Assembly: GCA_028285645.1 (NCBI GenBank)
Contig: JANQOV010000134.1
Span: forward strand, 1-43,841
DNA length: 43,841 nucleotides
Direction: 5' to 3'
From: Hyphococcus sp.
GTDB lineage: Bacteria; Pseudomonadota; Alphaproteobacteria; Caulobacterales; Parvularculaceae
Numbering within the stretch: position 1 is the stretch's first letter; every line of letters starts with the position of its first letter. The position numbers and the translations under genes were made by a program. The notes under the pieces were generated by a model. That model ran no database searches and was not told where the DNA came from. It worked only from the letters and a program-made list of their open reading frames with translations. This document shows positions 18,711 to 26,085 of the stretch, piece after piece.

Positions 18711-19181
18711 ATGCTTCGCGTTCTTTTTATGTCTCTCGCATTTACTATTGCTGCTTTTGCAGCGAACGCAGCTGTCGTCGCAGAACAAGTCGTTGAAAAA
18801 GAAATCGTGGTGCGCGACGCGGACGGAACCGATTCGATCCAGCGCGTAAAAGCCGAAAAAGTAACCCCAGGCGAACAGGTAATTTATTCCTTGCGCTACG
18901 CCAATGCAGGGAGTGATTCCGCAGACGGGGTTGTCCTTGTCATGCCCGTACCTGCAGAAGTGACCTACGTTGAAGGCTCGGTTTCCGGTTCAGAAACGCG
19001 CGTGACATTCTCAGCCGATGGCGGGTCCACCTATGTGGCGCGCGGCCGCCTTACAATCTTTGAGGATGGCGTTGAACGCGCCGCCCGGAATACTGAAATC
19101 ACCCATATTAAATGGACGCTCGAAGAGACTCTGCCGCCGGGCACCAAAGGCGAAATCTCCTATCGAGGCGTTTTGCAATAA
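18711..19181 (+). CDS. Small secreted DUF11-type single-domain protein, 156 aa
   Basis: The ATG at 18711 is chosen because GAGGG lies eight bases upstream; an in-frame TTG at 18696 overlaps that site. A signal peptide (VLFMSLAFTIAAFAANA) is followed by essentially one DUF11-like domain: a lead helix/strand VEKEIVVRDADGTD, a conserved turn VTPGEQVIYSLRYANAGSDS, VVLVMPVPAEVTYVEGS, and an end strand GEISYRGVLQ at the chain end. It is divergent from the other three cluster genes but shares their architecture, so it is likely an accessory or minor subunit of the same surface system. A strong terminator follows 23 bases after the stop. Confidence 0.85.
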   Translation: MLRVLFMSLAFTIAAFAANAAVVAEQVVEKEIVVRDADGTDSIQRVKAEKVTPGEQVIYSLRYANAGSDSADGVVLVMPVPAEVTYVEGSVSGSETRVTFSADGGSTYVARGRLTIFEDGVERAARNTEITHIKWTLEETLPPGTKGEISYRGVLQ

Positions 19182-19204
19182 GTTAGGCAAGGTCAAATGA
19201 GAAG

Positions 19205-19230
19205 GGGTGCGGCAAGCCGCACCCTTTTTT
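19205..19230 (+). terminator. Rho-independent terminator of the 156-aa DUF11 gene
   Basis: A 9-bp perfect stem GGGTGCGGC / GCCGCACCC with a two-base loop (AA) is followed by six T residues at 19225-19230. It closes the single-gene plus-strand transcript of the DUF11 cluster. Confidence 0.93.
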
Positions 19231-19810
19231 CTATTTGGTCAAGAACGCGCCCGCCGGTCGCGGCTCTCCAGCAGCGCGTTCAGCAAATGGGTCCAGTCAA
19301 AATCCCTGTAGGGATAAATGCGAAACCGATCCCTCTTGCAACGCTACTATTGGTTGTATTTGTTGACCCAAAAGAAGTTGCTGACCAGTGTTCAATATGA
19401 CCATTTCAATATGAGGCTAATGAGGTCGGGTTCGCGCGCAAAACCAGCCATAGAGAAAATCCGAATACTAAGCGACTCGGTCGTAAGCGCCGAAATTCCC
19501 AACTCACGGAACAGAAGAAGCGTTCAGGCTCGCGCACCCCGTGCGCGCCGAATGTGGTTCGCGGGTGCGATTATAATCCAATAATCGATGACCGGCTCGC
19601 AAAGCAGAGAATCATATCCAAAATGAGGTTCAGCAAAAGTTTTGAAGGCGCCAGTAGCTGGACGCGGGCAGGTCGTGACGAGACCCCGATGACGCAGCCA
19701 CGGATTATGTAACCATGAGATTGCTTTCGATGGAAGGCTGATCTGGCGGAAGCTTCCAAATCGCGGGAGCCAGATCAGCCGGTAGAAACGTTTCTTGAGC
19801 TGGCGGTCTG
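19231..19810. other. 580-base region without a supported gene
   Basis: No reading frame here has a credible start, family signature or protein-like composition. It holds only small symmetric elements: a 14-bp palindrome ATCCCTGTAGGGAT at 19302-19315, a 7-bp-arm hairpin CGCGCAC/GTGCGCG at 19531-19547, and the larger inverted repeat at 19736-19780 described separately. It may be decayed sequence between the surface cluster and the tRNA gene. Confidence 0.6.
19736..19780 (-). repeat. 12-bp inverted repeat just downstream of tRNA-Ser
   Basis: GGCTGATCTGGC at 19736-19747 pairs with GCCAGATCAGCC at 19769-19780. The 21-base loop itself contains the palindrome GGAAGCTTCC at 19748-19757, so a cloverleaf or branched hairpin can form. 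It begins 30 bases past the tRNA 3' end in the direction of tRNA transcription. No U-run follows, so it may be an atypical terminator or a remnant of a repetitive or mobile element. Confidence 0.7.
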
Positions 19811-19900
19811 TGGCGGAGAGAGAGGGATTCGAACCCTCGGTACGGTTGCCCGCACAACGGTTTTCGAGACCGCCCCGTTCGACCACTCCGGCACCTCTCC
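19811..19900 (-). tRNA. tRNA-Ser, anticodon CGA
   Basis: A 90-base class II tRNA with a long variable arm, read on the minus strand. The acceptor stem GGAGAGG pairs with TCTCTCC (last pair G-U), followed by the discriminator G and an encoded CCA. The anticodon loop CTCGAAA gives anticodon CGA (plus-strand bases 19864-19866), decoding UCG. The T-arm GAGGG-TTCGAAT-CCCTC is perfect. Confidence 0.97.
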
Positions 19901-20011
19901 TGAAGGCGGAATCTGTAGCACTGCAGGTGTCGGAAAACAAAGCCCCGTAAGGTCGATTAAAGCGAAAATGCGCGCCGATTGCGCTGGCGAGGACGTTGCC
20001 GCCCTCCCCGC

Positions 20012-20040
20012 TTGACCCGCCGCCGCGCCCGCGCTATTTC
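20012..20040 (+). promoter_or_regulatory. Candidate sigma-70-type promoter of rplU-rpmA
   Basis: TTGACC at 20012-20017 and TATTTC at 20035-20040 are separated by exactly 17 bases, in a gap that must hold the promoter of the L21/L27 transcript. It would give a leader of about 75 bases before rplU. Confidence 0.55.
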
Positions 20041-20122
20041 CCCCGCTCTTTAACAACCGGGCGCAAGAAACCGGGGCGAAAAAGGACATGCACGCGCTAG
20101 GAAGCGTGGATCGAGGTCGGAT

Positions 20123-20758
20123 ATGTACGCAGTCGTTAAGACTGGCGGTAAGCAATACCGCGTCGCCAAAGACGATATTTTGAAGGTCGAGAAGCTCGAC
20201 GGCGAGGCCGGCGATGTCATCACCCTTGGCGATGTGCTGATGGTGGGTGAGGGCGCCGATATAACACTCGGCGAGCCCTTAGTGAGCGGCGCCTCGGTGG
20301 CGGCGGAAATCATCGAGCAATCCCGCGCCCGCAAGATCATCGTTTTCAAAAAGCGTCGCCGCAAGAATTACCGGCGCAAGGCGGGCCATCGGCAGTATCA
20401 AACCATCCTTAAGGTCACGGATATTTTGACCGACGGCGCCAAGCCAAAACAAACCGCGAAAAAACCGGCCAAGAAGAAAGCCGCACCTAAGAAGGAAGCG
20501 TCTCAAGAAGACGCCAAGAAGCCAGAGCAAAGTAAGGCTGAAGCTGCCGGACAGGACGATCTGAAGAAATTGTCAGGCGTCGGTCCCGTCTTGGAAGAAA
20601 AACTCGTCGCGGCCGACGTTACGTCTTTTGCGCAGATCGCCGCGTGGACCGAAAAAGACATCGAAGAGTTTGACGAAAAGCTTTCCTTTAAAGGACGCAT
20701 CGAACGCGAGGGTTGGGTCGAGCAGGCCAAGAAATTCGCCAAAGGCGAAGAGGAGTAA
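20123..20758 (+). CDS. rplU: Large ribosomal subunit protein bL21 with C-terminal helix-hairpin-helix extension
   Basis: A 23S rRNA-binding protein of the large subunit, 211 aa where the usual length is about 103. Residues 1-102 are a complete L21 ([14 protein letters not shown] at the start, [16 protein letters not shown] near 77-91). Residues 105-145 are a Lys/Ala/Glu linker. Residues 147-205 form a helix-hairpin-helix module ([15 protein letters not shown], then [20 protein letters not shown]) of the kind often fused to L21 in alphaproteobacteria. The extension is likely solvent exposed and may bind RNA or DNA; its role is not established. The stop is three bases from the rpmA start. Confidence 0.96.
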   Translation: MYAVVKTGGKQYRVAKDDILKVEKLDGEAGDVITLGDVLMVGEGADITLGEPLVSGASVAAEIIEQSRARKIIVFKKRRRKNYRRKAGHRQYQTILKVTDILTDGAKPKQTAKKPAKKKAAPKKEASQEDAKKPEQSKAEAAGQDDLKKLSGVGPVLEEKLVAADVTSFAQIAAWTEKDIEEFDEKLSFKGRIEREGWVEQAKKFAKGEEE

Positions 20759-20761
20759 GAG

Positions 20762-21019
20762 ATGGCGCACAAAAAAGCAGGCGGGTCTTCCCGCAACGGA
20801 CGCGACAGCGCCGGTCGGCGCCTTGGCGTTAAGAAATTCGGCGGCGAGATTGTCCTTGCCGGCAATATTCTGGTGCGTCAGCGCGGCACGAAATTCCATC
20901 CTGGAGCGAATGTCGGAATCGGCAAGGACCACACGCTCTTTGCGCTGACGCCAGGCCGAGTCAAATTCGCCGCCAAACGCGGCGGCAAAAACTATGTATC
21001 GGTGCTGCCCGACGCATAA
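20762..21019 (+). CDS. rpmA: Large ribosomal subunit protein bL27
   Basis: Ribosomal protein of the large-subunit peptidyl-transferase region, 85 aa, full length. It has the conserved [16 protein letters not shown] start, whose flexible tail reaches the P-site tRNA, followed by [23 protein letters not shown] and [17 protein letters not shown]. The N-terminus begins directly with MAHKK, so it needs no processing of the Firmicutes type. The Shine-Dalgarno (AGGAG) overlaps the end of rplU, so the two genes are coupled; a strong terminator follows the stop. Confidence 0.97.
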   Translation: MAHKKAGGSSRNGRDSAGRRLGVKKFGGEIVLAGNILVRQRGTKFHPGANVGIGKDHTLFALTPGRVKFAAKRGGKNYVSVLPDA

Positions 21020-21045
21020 GTAAATTGCGGCGATTTCCGTTTCGA

Positions 21046-21072
21046 AAGGGAAGGCGCCGCCTTCCCTTTTTT
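21046..21072 (+). terminator. Rho-independent terminator of rplU-rpmA
   Basis: A 10-bp stem AAGGGAAGGC / GCCTTCCCTT with loop GCC is followed by a run of T residues ending at 21072. The next gene starts 16 bases later, so it needs its own promoter or readthrough. Confidence 0.93.
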
Positions 21073-21088
21073 GTTTTGGAGCGCGCCC

Positions 21089-21604
21089 ATGAACTGCATC
21101 ACGACCAAGCGCTTTCGTCTGCGCCCCATTGAACGCGGTGACGCAGCGGAATTGGCCGTTCTGTGTAATGACGCGGATATAGCGCGCAACACGGCCCGCA
21201 TTCCGCACCCTTATACGCAAGAACACGCTGCTGCGTTTGTGGACTATGCGGTTCGGAGCTTGGCGAACAAGTCTGAATATGTATTCGCTATATGCAAGAC
21301 TGACGAAATTATCGGCTGTGTCGGCGTTTTCACTGAGAGCGCTGGCGTTTATGAACTCGGCTACTGGGTCGGCCAGCGCCATCGCGGGCAAGGCGTCGCT
21401 ACGGAGACTGCCATTGCCCTCGTTGAGTTCGCCTTCACGCAACTTGGCGCCGGTACCATCACGGCGGGCCACTTTGTCGATAACCCGGCGTCGCGCCGTG
21501 TCCTCAAAAAGGCGGGTTTTCATCCGACTGGCGAGGTCGTAATGATGTTTTCGACCGGACGCGGGGAGGAAGTCGAGACTATAAGATTTGTACGGAGCAA
21601 ATAA
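21089..21604 (+). CDS. GNAT-family N-acetyltransferase (RimJ/RimL-like)
   Basis: A cytosolic acetyl-CoA-dependent N-acetyltransferase of 171 aa. It opens with TKRFRLRPIERGDAAEL, typical of the RimJ/RimL branch, and has ELGYWVGQRHRGQGVATETA around residues 90-108, where RGQGVA is the acetyl-CoA pyrophosphate loop. NPASRRVLKKAGF near 130-142 is the conserved C-terminal motif. The substrate (ribosomal protein, other protein or small molecule) cannot be told. The ATG at 21089 follows GGAG by eight bases; an in-frame TTG at 21071 lies in the terminator T-run and is rejected. It is convergent with a sirtuin deacylase gene 42 bases away. Confidence 0.9.
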   Translation: MNCITTKRFRLRPIERGDAAELAVLCNDADIARNTARIPHPYTQEHAAAFVDYAVRSLANKSEYVFAICKTDEIIGCVGVFTESAGVYELGYWVGQRHRGQGVATETAIALVEFAFTQLGAGTITAGHFVDNPASRRVLKKAGFHPTGEVVMMFSTGRGEEVETIRFVRSK

Positions 21605-21646
21605 CGCAACAATCGTTCCCGCAGGCCTTCAGCACTTTGCCTTCCC

Positions 21647-22369
21647 TTAATCGAGAGGCTCTAACAATTCCTGTACGAAGGCCGGAACGACTTCTGTCGC
21701 CGGCCCGTAGCGGCTCTCACTAAAGAATGAAGCGTTTTCAGACGGTTCCAAATTGAGTTCCGTTGCAGGAACGCCAAGACGGCGCGCCTCGCCGACAAAC
21801 CCCGCCGCAGGGTAGACCGATCCGGACGTGCCAATGGACACAAACAAATCCGCGCTGGCGATCGCCGAGGCGATTTCGTCCATAAAGCGCGGTATTTCCC
21901 CGAACCAAACAACGTCCGGCCGCATGGCGCCTTTTGCATTGCAAGCAGGGCAAACCGATTCCAACGAAAGATCATCGGCGTACGGCGTGCTGGCGTTGCA
22001 GACGCCGCAAAGCGCAAGAGACAATTCGCCGTGCATGTGCAATATGTTTTTCGAACCAGCACGCTCATGCAAATCATCGACATTTTGCGTGACCAGCGTC
22101 GAGCGGCCGCCGACTGCTTCAAGACGTTGTTCGAGTTCGGCGAGCGCGTGATGCGCCGCATTTGGCTCAACGGAGGGAAGACCGCGCCGCCTTTCATTGT
22201 AAAAGGAATGCACCAGCGCCGGATTGGCGGCGAACCCTTCCGGCGTCGCCACTTCTCGATAGTCATATTTCGCCCAGACGCCGTCCGCGTCGCGGAAGGT
22301 TGCAACGCCTGACTCAGCGGAAATCCCCGAGCCGGTGAGAACAACCAATTTGTCGAACCGTGCTGTCAA
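21647..22369 (-). CDS. cobB: NAD-dependent protein deacylase, sirtuin class III (CobB)
   Basis: It removes acyl groups from protein lysines using NAD, releasing nicotinamide and O-acyl-ADP-ribose. The protein has 240 aa. It shows the NAD loop GSGISAESGVATFRD (residues 13-27, GSG in place of the usual GAG), TQNVDDLHERAGS, the catalytic His in HMHGEL, and two Cys pairs for zinc (CGVC, CPAC). Tyr57 and Arg60 in SFYNERR correspond to the acyl-carboxylate pocket of CobB/SIRT5, which favours desuccinylase/demalonylase activity in addition to deacetylation. The start is TTG at 22369, three bases after the stop of the upstream DUF1993 gene, so the two genes form an operon. Confidence 0.93.
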   Translation of the reverse strand: MTARFDKLVVLTGSGISAESGVATFRDADGVWAKYDYREVATPEGFAANPALVHSFYNERRRGLPSVEPNAAHHALAELEQRLEAVGGRSTLVTQNVDDLHERAGSKNILHMHGELSLALCGVCNASTPYADDLSLESVCPACNAKGAMRPDVVWFGEIPRFMDEIASAIASADLFVSIGTSGSVYPAAGFVGEARRLGVPATELNLEPSENASFFSESRYGPATEVVPAFVQELLEPLD

Positions 22370-22372
22370 TGC

Positions 22373-22897
22373 TTACGCTCCGAGCTTGCGGGCCAGTGAG
22401 ACAAGATAGTCACGCTTGCCGATATCAACGCCGAGCCGCCGCAAGATGAGATAGGCGGTGGTGACGTGGAAATAAAGATTGGGAAGCATCCACTCCCGGG
22501 CAAACGCCGCGCGGGGGAAACGCACCTGGTTTTGTCCCATGGGCACGGTGATTTCGGCTTCTGGTTCAGCATCAAGAGCCGCCATGTCGAGTCCTGCTAT
22601 AATCGATCGCACGCGTTCGATGCGCCCCTGCAGCTCTGCAATGGTCGCTTCATCATCGTCGAAGCCCGGAACCTCCCCACCAGCAAGGCGCGACAACGCG
22701 CGCGCCGGAATTTCGGTTGCAAACCTGATCTGCGTTGCGAACGGAAACATGTCAGGCGCAATCCGCCATTCAAGATAGACGCTCTCTTCAACGTTAGTCG
22801 CAGCGCAACGGTCAGCTGCTTTGACAAGCAAATGGTCAAGCGTGTCAAGCATTTGTTGAGCAGCCGGGACAACGCTCTTGGAAAGATCGGCACTCAT
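22373..22897 (-). CDS. DUF1993 family protein
   Basis: A soluble, mostly helical protein of 174 aa in the DUF1993 family, which has the DinB-like four-helix-bundle look. It shows the N-terminal VVPAAQQMLDTLDHLLVKA helix, a central RIAPDMFPFATQIRFA block typical of the family, and the C-terminal LPNLYFHVTTAYLILRRLGVDIGKRDYL, whose His would be a metal ligand in DinB relatives. No enzymatic role is known to me. AAGGAAGA before the ATG supports the start. It is first in a two-gene minus-strand unit with cobB and divergent from a phosphatase gene. Confidence 0.88.
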   Translation of the reverse strand: MSADLSKSVVPAAQQMLDTLDHLLVKAADRCAATNVEESVYLEWRIAPDMFPFATQIRFATEIPARALSRLAGGEVPGFDDDEATIAELQGRIERVRSIIAGLDMAALDAEPEAEITVPMGQNQVRFPRAAFAREWMLPNLYFHVTTAYLILRRLGVDIGKRDYLVSLARKLGA

Positions 22898-22991
22898 AGA
22901 AGTCTTCCTTCCTAGTCTAACACACGCCTATTGCGTGAAACTCATCTTTAAGCGATCACAGAGGCAGTCATAACCGCAAACAAAGGCGCCC

Positions 22992-23456
22992 ATGAAACGC
23001 ATTTTATTTGTCTGCCTTGGCAATATCTGCCGCTCGCCGGCGGCGGAAGGCGTCATGCGCGCCAAAGCCAGAGAACGCGGCGTCGACCTTTACATCGAAT
23101 CCGCGGGCACCGGCGCCTGGCATGTGGGCGACCCGCCTGACGAACGCATGATGAAAAGCGCGGCGCGGCGCGGCTATGACTTATCGCACCAACGGGCCCG
23201 CAAAGTCGCGCCGGCGGACTTTTACGAGTTCGACTTTATGCTCGCCATGGACCTCGCCAATCACACTGATTTGCTGGAACTGGCGCCGCCAAATCGCGAG
23301 TGCGACATCCGCCTGTTTCTCGATTTCGCCGCCGGCGACATCCGCGAAACGCCTGACCCTTATTACGGCGGCGTGCAAGGGTTTGAAGACGTCCTTGATT
23401 TGATCGAGGAGGGCGCAGAGGGGTTTCTTGATTATCTGGAAGACGAAAGTGCGTAG
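22992..23456 (+). CDS. Low-molecular-weight protein tyrosine phosphatase
   Basis: A cytosolic phosphatase of 154 aa in the LMW-PTP (Wzb/YwlE/PtpA) family. The P-loop is at the very N-terminus, CLGNICRS with Cys8 as nucleophile and Arg14, and the general acid is Asp122 in ETPDPYYGG. It could act on phosphotyrosine or phosphoarginine proteins. No tyrosine kinase gene is nearby in the window, so a role in polysaccharide control is not supported by context. Its last 25 bases overlap the end of the convergent thpR gene. Confidence 0.94.
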   Translation: MKRILFVCLGNICRSPAAEGVMRAKARERGVDLYIESAGTGAWHVGDPPDERMMKSAARRGYDLSHQRARKVAPADFYEFDFMLAMDLANHTDLLELAPPNRECDIRLFLDFAAGDIRETPDPYYGGVQGFEDVLDLIEEGAEGFLDYLEDESA

Positions 23457-23974
23457 CTCGCTTCAATCTCGTAGTGACTTGCTTCACCGCCGAGTTGTGA
23501 CGAATAAAGGTGAAACTCTGAAACGGGGAATGGCCCGCAGGAAAACAGCCCATGCGAGGAGCAATAGCGCGCGACCGCATCCTGCCGCGCGTGTTTCAGG
23601 TAAGCGAGCGTCACATGCGGCGTAAATTTTCGTCTTTCAAGCTCAAACCCGGCACGCCGCATAGCCTGCTCGACTTTCGACTGCAGATGATTAAGCGCCG
23701 GCGACACTGCTGCGCCCACCCAAAGAGCACGAGGGTTTTTATCGCCAAAAAAGCCAAGTCCCGACAGGGTCAATTCAAAGGCCGGCGCTTCAATCTGCGA
23801 GAGCGCTTCGACGGCGCTGGCGAATCCGTGCCGGTCGGCCTCGCCAATGAAGGCGAGCGTCAAATGAAAGTTCTCCGCCGGTCGCCAGCGCGCGCCCTCA
23901 ACACCGGACTGCAATGTTGATAATGCATCCGCAACAACTTCCGGAATTTCGAGCGCAACAAAAAGACGAGGCAT
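23432..23974 (-). CDS. thpR: RNA 2',3'-cyclic phosphodiesterase (2H family)
   Basis: A cytosolic member of the 2H phosphoesterase (LigT/ThpR) family, 180 aa. Both catalytic motifs are present: His37 in HLTL and His120 in HVTL. It hydrolyses 2',3'-cyclic phosphates on RNA ends and can ligate 2'-5' in the reverse sense. MPRLFVALEIP at the N-terminus and SEFHLYSSQLG near the end are typical. It lies 62 bases downstream of the peroxiredoxin-like gene on the same strand and overlaps the phosphatase gene tail-to-tail by 25 bases, so the two mRNAs would be antisense at their ends. Confidence 0.94.
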   Translation of the reverse strand: MPRLFVALEIPEVVADALSTLQSGVEGARWRPAENFHLTLAFIGEADRHGFASAVEALSQIEAPAFELTLSGLGFFGDKNPRALWVGAAVSPALNHLQSKVEQAMRRAGFELERRKFTPHVTLAYLKHARQDAVARYCSSHGLFSCGPFPVSEFHLYSSQLGGEASHYEIEASYALSSSR

Positions 23975-24036
23975 GGGGCCGCTTCAAGCAGGATGCGCCT
24001 AATCCGTCAATCGACCGGCTACGCGCACGGCAGGTT

Positions 24037-24558
24037 TCAGGGGCGTTCGCCTCGGGCTGGGTAATCATGCTCAAGCGCATAATCGATGGCGCCAATAAGT
24101 TGGTTGAGCGGCGGCCTGGTAAAAGGCATCGATTGAATCGAGGCGAAGTAAATCGTTCCGTCGGGACGCACCAGAAAAAGACCGGGTTCGGAGAAAATAT
24201 CAGGCTCGTTCTCCTTGATGCCGGCGGATATATAAAGCCCCCAGGCTCGCGCCGTTTCTTCGTCGAGGCTATGTCCAAGGGTTACGTCGCTTATTTTCCA
24301 TGTTTCCCGAACCTTTTTCCATCGTTCCTTGTCGTCCATGGAAACCGCAATCGCGTCAACGCCCCGTTCTGTGAGCTTCGGCAAATGTTTGTTGATATCT
24401 TCAAGCTGGCCGCGGCAGATCGGGCAATGAAGGCCGCGATAAAAAACGACGAGTGTAAAATTGTCAGGCCTTTGCACCGACAACGTCCACTCCCCATGTT
24501 GCGTTTCCACCGAAAGCGTCGGCGCAGGCGCGGCGGGAAGCGGCTTCGATTGCGTCAT
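24037..24558 (-). CDS. Peroxiredoxin-like (AhpC/TSA superfamily) protein
   Basis: A thioredoxin-fold protein of 173 aa in the peroxiredoxin-like family with a CxxC active site, Cys45 and Cys48 in YRGLHCPICRGQL, followed by VDAIAVSMDDKERW and LGHSLDEETARAWGL. These families reduce peroxides or act as thiol oxidoreductases; the CPIC form differs from classical AhpC (PxxxTxxC), so the exact substrate is uncertain. The ATG at 24558 is preferred over an upstream in-frame start at 24573 because GAGGAGA sits about seven bases before it. It is divergent from the SDR gene across 90 bases and upstream of thpR. Confidence 0.9.
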   Translation of the reverse strand: MTQSKPLPAAPAPTLSVETQHGEWTLSVQRPDNFTLVVFYRGLHCPICRGQLEDINKHLPKLTERGVDAIAVSMDDKERWKKVRETWKISDVTLGHSLDEETARAWGLYISAGIKENEPDIFSEPGLFLVRPDGTIYFASIQSMPFTRPPLNQLIGAIDYALEHDYPARGERP

Positions 24559-24648
24559 GTGTTTTCTCCTCAATGGCGGTGTTGCTCACTGCCAGCCAAT
24601 ATGGATACTGCCGCAAATACCGCAACCCAAACCAAAGAGACGCCGCCC

Positions 24649-25536
24649 ATGACCGCCGACAAGACGATTTTCTGTTTCGGCTACGGCTACACGGCTGCGC
24701 GCCTTGCAGCGCGCTTACGCAACGATGACTGGCGCATCGCCGGCACGACGACCCATGAAGACAAAGCCAACGCTATGCAGGCGGAAAGCATTGAAACGCA
24801 CATTTGGAAAGGCGAACGGCTTAACCCGGCGGCGCTTGAAGGCAAAAGCGCCGTCCTAGTCTCGACCCCGCCAGGCGAAGATGGCTGCCCGGTGCTTCAA
24901 GGGGCCAGCGACGCCCTTGCGGTGCAAAGCAAGGGCGTCGACTGGATTGGCTACTTATCTTCAAACAGCGTTTATGGGGATCATGGCGGTGCGTGGGTGA
25001 CGGAAGAAACACGCCCCGCGCCGGCGACGGTGCGCGCCAAACGGCGCAACACAGCGGAAACGCAATGGCGGCGCTTTGCAGACACGTCGAACTTGCCATT
25101 GATCATCTTCCGACTGCCGGGGATATATGGGCCCGGCCGGTCCGCCCTTGATGCTGTCCGCAAAGGAAACGCCAAGCGTATAGATAAGCCAGGTCACATC
25201 ATTAACCGCGCTCATGTAGACGATATTGTTGGTGTACTGACAGTCAGCATGGAGCAGCCGAAAACGCACGACATTTACAACGTCGCCGATGACGAACCGG
25301 CGCCCACTCATGAGGTCATTGCTTACGCTTCTGGGCTTTTGGGCGTCGAACCGCCACCGCTAACGCCACTCGAACAAGCGGGACTGTCAGACATCGCCAA
25401 AAGCTTTTATTCCGAGTGCAAACGGATTTCCAATGCCAGAGTAAAGGAAGCCCTCAGCATTCGCCTCAAATACCCGACTTATCGGGAAGGGTTAGAAGCG
25501 ATATTGGCGGCGGAAACGCCGTCGCCAAAGGCATAA
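24649..25536 (+). CDS. NAD-dependent epimerase/dehydratase-like SDR protein (YeeZ-like)
   Basis: An extended short-chain dehydrogenase-like protein of 295 aa. The nucleotide loop FGYGYTAARLAARL at residues 8-21 has the GxGxxA pattern of the YeeZ/ComGF-like atypical epimerases. SSNSVYGDHGG near 105 carries the SDR Ser and the Tyr of the YxxxK site in altered form, and FRLPGIYGPGRSALD near 155-169 is the conserved sugar-nucleotide segment. The substrate is unknown. The frame is open far upstream (to 23914), but that part is antisense to thpR and the peroxiredoxin-like gene. The ATG at 24649 lines up with the family start. It is convergent with the DUF6491 gene, six bases away. Confidence 0.88.
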   Translation: MTADKTIFCFGYGYTAARLAARLRNDDWRIAGTTTHEDKANAMQAESIETHIWKGERLNPAALEGKSAVLVSTPPGEDGCPVLQGASDALAVQSKGVDWIGYLSSNSVYGDHGGAWVTEETRPAPATVRAKRRNTAETQWRRFADTSNLPLIIFRLPGIYGPGRSALDAVRKGNAKRIDKPGHIINRAHVDDIVGVLTVSMEQPKTHDIYNVADDEPAPTHEVIAYASGLLGVEPPPLTPLEQAGLSDIAKSFYSECKRISNARVKEALSIRLKYPTYREGLEAILAAETPSPKA

Positions 25537-25542
25537 TCCAGC

Positions 25543-25983
25543 TCAATACGCGTCGCCTTCGTCTGTTTCCGCATCGTCTGCTTCCGGTCCATCGCCGGGC
25601 GCTGGCGCATCGTCATCCCATTCGTAGATCTCGCTGATAAAACAACGGTTAACGAAGCCGCCGCCGCCTTCCACCAGCAAAATATCGCCGCGCCTGACGC
25701 AACCGCCGCGCGGCCGTGAATCGATGCCGATGGTCTGGGCGAACCTGAAATCACGCGCTCGGCATGCGCCTGACACTTCCACGAGATACCAGTCATTGAC
25801 GCCGCGTTCGAGCAACACCGCGCTGTCAAAGCCTTTGGCTTCTTTCCAGCCATCGATATTGCGCTGAAAACAAATCCGGTCGACCTCCTCGCCAATCCGC
25901 TGGTCGACGACATCTTCCCTCGCACTGAGGGTACCGCTCAGCATCGTTGCAGCGGCAAGGGCCGTGATGGTCGTTCTTCGCAT
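25543..25983 (-). CDS. DUF6491 family exported protein
   Basis: A small exported protein of 146 aa. The ATG at 25983 has GGGAGA eight bases before it and yields a clean signal peptide (TTITALAAATMLSGTLSA); longer in-frame starts would bury it. The mature part shows four Cys in the DUF6491 pattern: RICFQRNIDGW, VSGACRARDF, GGCVRRGDILLVE and NRCFISEIYEW. The long acidic tail (DDDAPAPGDGPEADDAETDE) is not part of the fold. Function unknown. It is divergent from ahcY and convergent with the SDR gene. Confidence 0.82.
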   Translation of the reverse strand: MRRTTITALAAATMLSGTLSAREDVVDQRIGEEVDRICFQRNIDGWKEAKGFDSAVLLERGVNDWYLVEVSGACRARDFRFAQTIGIDSRPRGGCVRRGDILLVEGGGGFVNRCFISEIYEWDDDAPAPGDGPEADDAETDEGDAY

Positions 25984-26085
25984 GCTTGTTCTCCCGTCCT
26001 GGCGCCCCCAAGCGAGGTTTATAAATATTGCACGAAACCGACGAAATTGGGGCCGCTCGCTGAAAGGTGAAGAGGCCAAAGGCTA

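Noticed and set aside
19811-19900. tRNA-Ser as a used phage attachment site
   Set aside because: No integrase gene and no second copy of the tRNA 3' end were seen in the window, so only a remnant hypothesis is kept as a low-level finding.
19524-19940. 138-aa minus-strand frame over the tRNA gene
   Set aside because: It translates the tRNA-Ser itself; the low-complexity protein has no signature.
23914-24648. Long N-terminal extension of the SDR gene (a 540-aa frame)
   Set aside because: It is antisense to thpR and the peroxiredoxin-like gene, which are both well supported. The SDR family start matches the ATG at 24649.
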